Assembly: GCA_028683635.1 (NCBI GenBank)
Contig: JAQUHL010000069.1
Span: 1 to 8,200, forward strand
DNA: 8,200 nt
From: Candidatus Cloacimonadota bacterium
Lineage (GTDB): Bacteria > Cloacimonadota > Cloacimonadia > Cloacimonadales > Cloacimonadaceae
Direction of reading: 5' to 3'
In this document: positions 1 through 5,797 of the stretch, one piece after another
How positions within the stretch are numbered: the stretch's first letter is position 1
How the letters are laid out: each line of letters starts with the position of its first letter
Notes under the pieces: model-generated
What the model was told of the DNA's origin: nothing
The model's database searches: none
The model's input: only the letters and a program-made list of their open reading frames with translations
Translations under genes and position numbers: made by a program

Positions 1-1261
1 CTCCCAGAATCAGAAATACTTTTCGATCCTGGATTCTGAAGGAAAGTTGAAGAACCGTTTCGTTTTTGTTTCCAACGGAGATCCGAAACACTCGGGCCTG
101 ATCAAACTCGGAAACCAGAAAGTGGTAAATGCCAGGCTTGCTGATGCCCTGTGGTATTTTGAAGAGGATACCAGGCATCCTTTGGAGAGTTACGTGTCCA
201 AACTGGATGGGATAGTCTTTCATTCCAGCTTGGGGACTCTGGCAGATAAAACCGGGCGGGTGATTAAACTAACAAAGTACATTTGCGAAAAGCTAAATCT
301 GAACGATCAGGAAAAAAACCGGGCTCAACGCTGCGCAAAGCTTTGCAAGGCAGACCTCGCGACTCTGATGCTGGGTGAAAAGGAATTCACCAAGCTGCAG
401 GGGTATATCGGGATGCAATATGCTTTGTCCGATCAGGAAGATCAGGCTGTGGCAGAGGGAATTTACGAGCATTATCAGCCCAGGGGGCAAAATGATGCCC
501 TTCCCAGGGGATTGTGTGGTGCTCTCGTAGCTCTGGCAGATAAAATGGATACGGTTTGCGGAATAATCGGCATCGGGCTGATGCCCACAGGTTCTGCAGA
601 TCCCTATGCCCTGCGCAGAGCGGCCAATGGGATCGTGCAGATCATTGCGGACCGGGATTGGGAACTCGATCTCTGCGATTTGATCGGCTTTTCTCTGCAA
701 TCTTTCCAGCCGGATGTGAAAATCCCGGGTGAAGCCCGGGAGAAGATCAGTAGCTTCTTTGAACAACGGGTGGTCTGGCTTCTGAAGCAAATGGATATCG
801 ACTATGATGTGGTGGATAGCGTGATTCGCAAGGATGAACTGTTAATCCACGACCTGATAAAGAGGGCTCGGGTGCTCCAGGACGTGAGGCAAACTCCGGA
901 TTTCATCAAGCTTGTGATCGGATTCAAGAGAGCTTCCAACATCATAGCCGGAGAGAGGCCTCAATCCTCCTGCGATCCCAAGCTGATGGCAGAGGATGCA
1001 GAAATTGAGCTATATAGAAGTTTACATGTACTAAAAGAGAATATCGACAATCTAATGCGGGATTTCGACTACCGAAGCATAACCAGGCGACTGATCGGGT
1101 TTGGAGCTGTGATTGACAGATTCTTCGATGCCGTGCTGGTAAACTGCGACGATCCAATTCTGCGCAGGAACAGGCATGCCTTGCTAAGCGAAGTGAGAGA
1201 GCAGTTTCTGAGATTTGCAGATATCTCGATGGTAGTAATAGAAAGCAGTAATGGAGAATAA
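1..1261 (+). CDS. glyS: Glycine--tRNA ligase beta subunit, 5'-truncated by the window edge
   Basis: This is the beta chain of alpha2beta2 glycyl-tRNA synthetase, a cytoplasmic enzyme that charges tRNA-Gly; the alpha chain (GlyQ) carries the catalytic core and the beta chain handles tRNA recognition. The frame is open from the first full codon at position 2, so the TTG at 47 is not a real start. About 419 codons are visible, against roughly 690 for a whole GlyS. Family landmarks appear in order: NQKYF (8-22), the ARLADA block (about 131-148), LCKADL (341-358), EHYQPRG (467-487), ALADKMDT (about 533-556), PTGSADPYALRRAANG (about 587-634), FKRASNI near 922-942, and a C-terminal DALR-like anticodon-binding region ending in NRHALL...FLRFADIS, with an extra tail of about 8 residues. 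The stop codon (1259-1261) directly abuts the pta start. A glyQ gene is expected upstream, outside the window. Family assignment is very secure; the N-terminal part is simply not visible. Confidence 0.97.
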   Translation, partial: SQNQKYFSILDSEGKLKNRFVFVSNGDPKHSGLIKLGNQKVVNARLADALWYFEEDTRHPLESYVSKLDGIVFHSSLGTLADKTGRVIKLTKYICEKLNLNDQEKNRAQRCAKLCKADLATLMLGEKEFTKLQGYIGMQYALSDQEDQAVAEGIYEHYQPRGQNDALPRGLCGALVALADKMDTVCGIIGIGLMPTGSADPYALRRAANGIVQIIADRDWELDLCDLIGFSLQSFQPDVKIPGEAREKISSFFEQRVVWLLKQMDIDYDVVDSVIRKDELLIHDLIKRARVLQDVRQTPDFIKLVIGFKRASNIIAGERPQSSCDPKLMAEDAEIELYRSLHVLKENIDNLMRDFDYRSITRRLIGFGAVIDRFFDAVLVNCDDPILRRNRHALLSEVREQFLRFADISMVVIESSNGE

Positions 1262-2251
1262 ATGCCTATTTTAAAAATACTGAAAGAAAAAGCAAAACTG
1301 GTGCAAGGCTCTGTGGTATTCCCGGAGAGTGAGGACGAGCGGATATTGCAGGCGGCTTACACTTTGATCGAGGAAAAGATAGCCCATCCCTGGCTGGTGG
1401 GAAACAGGGAAGAGGTTCTGAACCAGGCTTCCCGGCTTGGATTGAAGCTTGATACTGCCACGATTATTGAACCGGATAAGTATGAGCGCATTGGCGAATT
1501 TGAAGAATATTTCTATAACAAACGCAAATCCAAAGGCTTGCAGGCTTCTGAAGCGGCATCTCTTGTGCGTAATCCCATGTATTTTGGTGCCCATCTGGTA
1601 AAGTTTGGGATCGTAAATGGTATGGTGGCAGGTGCTTGCAGCACAACTGCAGATGTTCATCGGGCAGCCCTTTTGGTAGTGGGGGTTCTCTCCGGTCTCA
1701 AGACTGTTTCGAACTGTTTTATCATGAATATCCCCAGCCGGGGAGGTGAGAAGCACATCTATTTGTTTTCGGATTGTGCAGTCGTCCCCAATCCAGATCC
1801 GGAACAGCTCGCCGATATCACTATGTCCACTGTTCACACGAGAAATTCGCTGATCGGCGACGAACCACGAGTAGCGCTCCTCTCCTTTTCCACCAAAGGA
1901 AGTGCCGAACACGAACTTGTCCAGAAAGTGCGCTCTGCCAAAGCGATTTTGGATGAGCGGAAAGCAGATTTTATCTACGATGGAGAACTGCAGCTCGATG
2001 CTGCAATCGTCGAATCCGTAGCATCCAGGAAAGCCCCGGGCAGCCCAGTGGATGGCAAAGCCAATATTCTGATATTCCCCGATCTTCAGGCTGGAAACAT
2101 TGGTTATAAACTTGTGCAACGCTTCGGCGGGGCAGATGCCATTGGCCCGGTGATCCAGGGTTTGGCTGCTCCTGTGTGTGATCTTTCCAGGGGCTGTTCT
2201 GCCATGGATGTGGTCAATACATCGATTTTAGTGATTTTAATATCAAAATAA
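1262..2251 (+). CDS. pta: Phosphate acetyltransferase (short single-domain form)
   Basis: This enzyme interconverts acetyl-CoA plus phosphate with acetyl phosphate plus CoA in the cytoplasm; with acetate kinase it yields ATP and acetate during fermentation. The 329-residue length fits the short Pta form without the extra N-terminal domains of the E. coli type. Visible family signatures are FPESEDERIL near the start, GMVAGACSTTADVHRA in the middle, SDCAVVPNPDP, and the C-terminal block KAPGSPVDGKANILIFPDL followed by QAGNIGYKL and DLSRGCSAMDVV. Ser309, Arg310 and Asp316 match the active-site residues known from the Methanosarcina thermophila enzyme. One oddity is Cys306 where the family usually has Asn (PVNDLSRG). 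The ATG directly follows the glyS stop; a GGAG at 1253-1256 inside glyS, five bases upstream, serves as ribosome binding site, so coupling is likely. No acetate kinase gene is in the window. A phosphate butyryltransferase is the main alternative, but the motifs favour Pta. Confidence 0.95.
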   Translation: MPILKILKEKAKLVQGSVVFPESEDERILQAAYTLIEEKIAHPWLVGNREEVLNQASRLGLKLDTATIIEPDKYERIGEFEEYFYNKRKSKGLQASEAASLVRNPMYFGAHLVKFGIVNGMVAGACSTTADVHRAALLVVGVLSGLKTVSNCFIMNIPSRGGEKHIYLFSDCAVVPNPDPEQLADITMSTVHTRNSLIGDEPRVALLSFSTKGSAEHELVQKVRSAKAILDERKADFIYDGELQLDAAIVESVASRKAPGSPVDGKANILIFPDLQAGNIGYKLVQRFGGADAIGPVIQGLAAPVCDLSRGCSAMDVVNTSILVILISK

Positions 2252-2269
2252 AATACTGAGGTAAATGAG

Positions 2270-3472
2270 ATGTCGATCAAATTGTCAAACCGGATCAGGC
2301 AGGTCAAGCCTTCTCCCACGCTAACCCTATCCAACAAAGCCAAAGAGATGAAAGATGCGGGTCATGATGTGATCAATTTTGGAGTAGGTGAGCCTGATTT
2401 CAACACACCGGAATATATTAAGAAATCTGCTCAGAAAGCCCTTGAGTCAAATTTCACCCGTTACACGGCCAATGCCGGCATAATCGAACTGCGTAAGGCA
2501 GTCTGTGAGAAGCTCAAACGGGATAATGGGCTTGAATATGAACCCAAAAATATCCTGGTCTCACCCGGAGCCAAGGCTTCCATCCTCAATGTGCTGTTTG
2601 CCTTATGCGATATCCTGGATCAGGTATTGGTTCCCCTGCCATATTGGGTTAGCTATCCCTACCAGGTGATGCTGGCGGGAGCAGTACCCGTCTATGTGAA
2701 AACCAGGATTGAGGATTGTTACAAGCTTCAGCCCGAAACACTTCGAGCCTCCATCAAAGAAAATCCCAATGTCAAAGTGCTGATTCTCAATTCACCATCG
2801 AATCCCACCGGGGCTGTCTATAGCGAAGCTGAACTGGCCAGAATCGCCGAAATATGTATTGAGCACCAGATTGTAGTAATCTCGGACGAAATCTATGAAA
2901 GGCTGGTCTATGATGGTAAGAAACATATATCGATTGCCTCCCACAGCCAGGAGATGAAGAACCTGACGGTTGTTATCAACGGTGTTTCCAAGGCCTATGC
3001 CATGACCGGCTGGCGCCTGGGCTACGCTGCAGGGCCGGCTGAGGTCATTGCCGCTGCCGGAAGATATCAGGAACACGCAACCTCCTGCGTAAACTCCATC
3101 ACCCAAAAGGCCTGCGTCACAGCTCTTTTGGAAGAGGATGATTCCATCGAAAACATGCGTGTTGAATTTGAAAACCGGAGAAACTTCCTCTTTGGTGAAC
3201 TGAGCAGGATTCCGCACCTTAGCTGCTTCCAGCCGGAAGGTGCATTCTATATCTTCCCGGATCTTTCCTGGTATCTGGAAAACAACAATGCCGGGATCAG
3301 AACTACCGATGATTTCTGTACAGCACTTTTGGCAAAATACTATGTTGCCATTGTTTCCGGAAGCTCCTTCGGTGAGGAAGGAACAGTGCGTTTCTCCTAT
3401 GCAAACAGCATGCAAAACCTGGTATCAGGAGCAGAACGTTTTGCCCGATTCCTATCGGAATTGAGAGTTTGA
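2270..3472 (+). CDS. aspC: Class I PLP-dependent aminotransferase, probably aspartate aminotransferase
   Basis: This is a 400-residue fold-type I, PLP-dependent aminotransferase that probably moves the amino group between aspartate and 2-oxoglutarate in the cytoplasm. Key sites are visible: the VGEPDF motif near residue 40, NPTG at 178-181 (Asn178 contacts PLP), SDEIYERL with Asp206 and Tyr209, the PLP-binding lysine Lys241 in SKAYAMTGWRLG, and Arg374 in TVRFSYA, the residue that binds the substrate alpha-carboxylate. Spacing and motifs fit subgroup I-gamma enzymes such as the Thermus aspartate aminotransferase. Substrate range in this subgroup is variable (aspartate, prephenate, other amino acids), so the aspC symbol is a best guess while the aminotransferase call is firm. 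It starts 18 bases after pta with GAGG at 2258-2261, and ends 10 bases before the next gene. Confidence 0.92.
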   Translation: MSIKLSNRIRQVKPSPTLTLSNKAKEMKDAGHDVINFGVGEPDFNTPEYIKKSAQKALESNFTRYTANAGIIELRKAVCEKLKRDNGLEYEPKNILVSPGAKASILNVLFALCDILDQVLVPLPYWVSYPYQVMLAGAVPVYVKTRIEDCYKLQPETLRASIKENPNVKVLILNSPSNPTGAVYSEAELARIAEICIEHQIVVISDEIYERLVYDGKKHISIASHSQEMKNLTVVINGVSKAYAMTGWRLGYAAGPAEVIAAAGRYQEHATSCVNSITQKACVTALLEEDDSIENMRVEFENRRNFLFGELSRIPHLSCFQPEGAFYIFPDLSWYLENNNAGIRTTDDFCTALLAKYYVAIVSGSSFGEEGTVRFSYANSMQNLVSGAERFARFLSELRV

Positions 3473-3482
3473 GGACGTAGTA

Positions 3483-3677
3483 ATGGATGATTTGCGGGAG
3501 AAGATGAAAGAACGCTGGTCACAAAGACGGAAAAAGAGCATGAATTGGTCTAAACTTCTTCTGATGTTTGGAGCACTGATTGCGATCCTCTTTCTGATGA
3601 AACAATTTCAGAATGGTGCTTTTGTCCGTCCCCGGGCAAGCCAGCCAGATAGCCTGAAGACCGAGCTGCCCAAATGA
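3483..3677 (+). CDS. Small single-pass membrane protein, function unknown
   Basis: I do not recognise this 64-residue protein. Residues 1-20 are highly charged and rich in Lys and Arg (KERWSQRRKK), followed by one hydrophobic segment at about residues 22-39 (W22 to M39), then a roughly 25-residue polar tail containing several Pro and Ser. The positive-inside rule suggests a cytoplasmic N-terminus and a short extracytoplasmic C-terminus. There is no obvious signal-peptidase site, so it is likely a membrane anchor. A GAGG at 3471-3474, overlapping the upstream stop codon, lies 8 bases before the ATG and supports the start. Its TGA overlaps the ATG of the PfkB kinase in an ATGA arrangement, which suggests coupled translation. 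It is likely a real gene given the exact fit between neighbours, ribosome binding site and a coherent membrane topology, but no function can be assigned. Confidence 0.8.
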   Translation: MDDLREKMKERWSQRRKKSMNWSKLLLMFGALIAILFLMKQFQNGAFVRPRASQPDSLKTELPK

Positions 3678-4585
3678 GCCTGGTAATAGTGGGTTCAGTT
3701 GGGCTGGATACCATTACCACTGCCAAAGGATCCATTTGCGAAGCCCTGGGTGGGTCTGCAGTCTATGGAGCTCTGGCAGCCTGCAATTTCACCGATGTGC
3801 ATCTGGTGGGAGTGGTCGGTGAAGACTTCCCCGATGAACATATCAAGCTCCTGAAAGATCATAAGATCATTCTCGATGGTTTGTATCAGGAAACCGGCAA
3901 GACCTTTCGCTGGCACGGAGTATATGAGGACTGGAACCATGCCACAACCTTGAAAACGGAACTCAATGTTTTTGCCGAGTTTTGTCCGGACATTCCTTTA
4001 AGCTACAAGAATTGCCGCAGTCTGCTGCTGGGCAATATTCATCCCGAGCTCCAGCTCAAGGTTCTGAACTCGGTATCTCATTACCAGTTTCTGGCTTGCG
4101 ATACGATGAACTATTGGATCAGCATCTGTCCCGATAAGGTGACGGAAGTAATCCGCAGAGTCCATATCGTCTTCATTAACGAGGATGAGATCCGGCAGTT
4201 TACAAACTGTGATGATATTTATTCCGCAGCGAAGAAGATCCTGGATCTGGGACCCAGATATGTAATCGTCAAACGCGGTGAATATGGCTCCGTAACTGTA
4301 ACCAGGGATAACTACTTCTTTGTACCGGCCTATCCGGTTTCGGAGGTGATTGATCCCACTGGCGCCGGGGATTCTTTTGCTGGAGGATTCATGGGCTACA
4401 TGGCAAACCAGGATGGCCTGGCCTGGTCTTCTATTCAAACCGGGATACGTTATGGAACAGTAATGGCAGCGCTCAATGTCAGCGCTTTCAGTGTAGAGAA
4501 AATTACCAATGTCGATCGGAAGAATTTGGACGACATGAAGCAGGAACTCGTAGATTGGACAAGTGGAGCACACGATGGATTATAA
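3674..4585 (+). CDS. PfkB-family carbohydrate/nucleoside kinase, substrate unknown
   Basis: This 303-residue protein is a ribokinase-like (PfkB) kinase, a cytoplasmic family that phosphorylates sugars or nucleosides using ATP. The N-terminal strand is followed by the substrate-lid Gly-Gly pair (Gly26-Gly27 in ALGGSAVYGALAA), then VGVVGEDF. The second PfkB signature, DPTGAGDSF at residues 227-235, holds the anion hole and the catalytic base Asp233. A central FINEDEI segment and VIVKRGEYG are also typical. The stretch GKTFRWHG, and a Leu-Asn-Val-Phe-Ala-Glu-Phe run near residue 97, resemble a subgroup of PfkB proteins usually annotated only as sugar kinase, so substrate should not be guessed from the family. 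It begins inside the stop codon of the small membrane protein (ATGA, 3674-3677) with only a weak Shine-Dalgarno, and its end overlaps purM. That context makes a nucleoside or ribose-related substrate possible but unproven. Confidence 0.9.
   Translation: MSLVIVGSVGLDTITTAKGSICEALGGSAVYGALAACNFTDVHLVGVVGEDFPDEHIKLLKDHKIILDGLYQETGKTFRWHGVYEDWNHATTLKTELNVFAEFCPDIPLSYKNCRSLLLGNIHPELQLKVLNSVSHYQFLACDTMNYWISICPDKVTEVIRRVHIVFINEDEIRQFTNCDDIYSAAKKILDLGPRYVIVKRGEYGSVTVTRDNYFFVPAYPVSEVIDPTGAGDSFAGGFMGYMANQDGLAWSSIQTGIRYGTVMAALNVSAFSVEKITNVDRKNLDDMKQELVDWTSGAHDGL
4565..4568 (+). promoter_or_regulatory. Ribosome binding site that decides the purM start
   Basis: A GGAG lies six bases before the ATG at 4575. 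A GTG at 4563 would add four residues but overlaps this site and has no good Shine-Dalgarno of its own. The product from 4575 begins with MDYKSAGVDI, which aligns naturally with the usual PurM N-terminus (YKDAGVDI in E. coli). The ATG is therefore preferred. Confidence 0.7.
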
Positions 4586-5594
4586 GAGCGCTGGAGTCGA
4601 TATCAAAGCCGGAGAACAGGCTGTCCTGTCCATCAAAGCAAAAGCCAAAAGCACATACAACAAGAATGTCCTGAGCGAGCTTGGCAGCTTTGGCGGTTTA
4701 TATGAACTCGACCGGGCGGCCTGGCAAAACCCCGTGCTGGTATCCAGCACCGATGGAGTGGGGACCAAGCTGAGAGTTGCCATTATGGCAGGCTGCTACG
4801 GCAGCCTTGGTCAGGATCTGGTAAACCACTGCGTAAATGACATCTTGGCCCAGGGAGCTATTCCCCAGTTCTTTCTGGATTATATTGGTTGTGCCAAACT
4901 GAATCCTGAACAGATCAGCCAGATAATCGATGGGATGGCAAAAGCCTGCAGGGAAAACGAATGTGCCCTGATTGGCGGAGAAATGGCAGAAATGCCCGGT
5001 ATCTATCAGGATGGGGATTTTGATCTGGTGGGGACGATTGTGGGGATGGTGGAAAAAACCCAGATCCTACCAAGAAACAATCTGGGAGCGGAAGATGTAC
5101 TGATTGCCATGCCCAGCACCGGATTGCATACCAATGGTTACTCACTGGCCAGAAAGGTGGTGTTTGAGAAGCTGGGTTTGGATACCGATAGCTATGTTCC
5201 GGAGTGTCAGGCTACCGTGGCAGAATTGCTACTCAGGATTCACAGATCCTATCTTAACACTTTCAAACCCTATCTTAGCCATCCCGGCCTGCACGGCCTT
5301 GCCCATATTACCGGCGGAGGAATCGAAGGAAACCTGAAAAGGATTATTCCGGCTGGTTTGGTGGCAGTAGTGCAAAGCAGCAAAATCCCCAGGATGGATT
5401 TGTTTGCCTGGTTAAGGGAAGCAGGGAACTTGGATGAGGCAACCATGCGCAGCGCTTTCAATCTCGGTATCGGGATGATAGCCGTGGTAAACCAGGAGCT
5501 GGCGAGCCAGATCTGTGAGCTTGAAGAATCGATTGTTCTGGGCAGAATCGAGCCTTCTACAAACGGCATTTCAGGAGTCTGCTTTGCCGATTGA
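4575..5594 (+). CDS. purM: Phosphoribosylformylglycinamidine cyclo-ligase (AIR synthetase)
   Basis: PurM closes the imidazole ring in de novo purine synthesis, turning FGAM plus ATP into AIR, ADP and phosphate in the cytoplasm. Counting from the ATG the protein has 339 residues, close to the usual 340-350. Family motifs are clear: AGVDI at the N-terminus, STDGVGTK at 58-65, a CVNDI block, FFLDY at 99-103, GGEMAEMPG at 134-142, HTNGYSLAR, ITGGGIEGN at 245-253 and FNLGIGM at 295-301. The usual GGETAEMPG motif has Met137 in place of Thr, a mild departure. Its start lies 11 bases inside the 3' end of the PfkB kinase gene, so translation is probably coupled. It is the last gene of the compact run, with a 203-base gap downstream. 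No other pur gene is visible here. Confidence 0.96.
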   Translation: MDYKSAGVDIKAGEQAVLSIKAKAKSTYNKNVLSELGSFGGLYELDRAAWQNPVLVSSTDGVGTKLRVAIMAGCYGSLGQDLVNHCVNDILAQGAIPQFFLDYIGCAKLNPEQISQIIDGMAKACRENECALIGGEMAEMPGIYQDGDFDLVGTIVGMVEKTQILPRNNLGAEDVLIAMPSTGLHTNGYSLARKVVFEKLGLDTDSYVPECQATVAELLLRIHRSYLNTFKPYLSHPGLHGLAHITGGGIEGNLKRIIPAGLVAVVQSSKIPRMDLFAWLREAGNLDEATMRSAFNLGIGMIAVVNQELASQICELEESIVLGRIEPSTNGISGVCFAD

Positions 5595-5740
5595 AGCTTG
5601 TGCCCTAAAGATTTTTGCATTTGTAAGATACTTAAACTTAGAGCTTAAGCCCATATATGAAAAAACTGCTTGACTATTTTCGAAATCTCAGAGAAAAGAG
5701 CTTTATGGGTGGATTCGATTCTGGTTTAGGGTCTGATGCT

Positions 5741-5769
5741 AAGACAAGGATTTTTATAACAGATAAAAT
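5741..5769 (+). promoter_or_regulatory. Candidate sigma70-like promoter for the receptor gene
   Basis: AAGACA at 5741-5746 (4 of 6 matches to TTGACA) is separated by 17 bases from TAAAAT at 5764-5769 (5 of 6 matches to TATAAT). Transcription would begin near 5776, leaving a leader of roughly 20 bases that contains the ribosome binding site. A nearby TATAAC at 5755-5760 is an alternative -10 box with a poorer -35. The match is by eye only, and the promoter consensus of this lineage is unknown. Confidence 0.35.
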
Positions 5770-5786
5770 AATTACCTGGAACAAAG

Positions 5787-5792
5787 GGAGGT
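5787..5792 (+). promoter_or_regulatory. Strong Shine-Dalgarno of the receptor gene
   Basis: GGAGGT is a six-base perfect match to the anti-Shine-Dalgarno complement and lies five bases before the ATG at 5798. It fixes the start of the receptor and gives a protein with an immediate signal peptide. Such strong sites are uncommon in Bacteroidota, which helps with the lineage inference. Confidence 0.85.
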
Positions 5793-5797
5793 AATCG

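Larger units (their letters stand above)
5595..5797. other. Intergenic region between purM and the receptor gene
   Basis: This is the only sizeable gap in the window. The purM end is followed by AT-rich sequence with small imperfect palindromes (for example GCTTAAGC at 5643-5650 and CTTAA at 5631-5635 pairing with TTAAG at 5645-5649), but no GC-rich stem followed by a T run, so I cannot name an intrinsic terminator. The right part contains a candidate promoter and a strong ribosome binding site. An open frame of 45 codons (5657-5794, start ATG, stop TAA) fits in the gap in the same frame as the receptor; it lacks a well-spaced Shine-Dalgarno and is not called as a gene. Confidence 0.6.

Noticed and set aside
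47..49. TTG as the start codon of the first gene
   Set aside because: The frame is open to the window edge and the residues before it (NQKYF) align with the interior of GlyS, so the gene begins upstream of the window.
1271..2119. A 282-codon open frame on the minus strand, opposite pta
   Set aside because: It lies wholly within a pta gene with full family motifs, its translation shows no recognisable domain, and it is best explained as a codon-bias shadow.
2792..3415. A 207-codon minus-strand frame opposite the aminotransferase
   Set aside because: It is contained in a clearly coding gene, is Cys- and Gly-rich without domain structure, and has no neighbouring gene on that strand.
3998..4573. 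A 191-codon minus-strand frame opposite the PfkB kinase
   Set aside because: It is a shadow of the conserved kinase frame; no motif or supporting context was seen.
5631..5650. AT-rich hairpin after purM as an intrinsic terminator
   Set aside because: The stem is only 4-5 A/T-rich pairs and is not followed by a T run on the + strand.
5670..5698. TTGACT at 5670-5675 as a -35 box
   Set aside because: No acceptable -10 hexamer lies 16-18 bases downstream (the expected place reads GAAAAG).
5603..5731. Inverted pair CCCTAAA (5603-5609) and TTTAGGG (5725-5731) flanking the intergenic gap
   Set aside because: Only seven bases with a separation of over 100 bases; chance pairing is likely and no mobile-element content lies between them.
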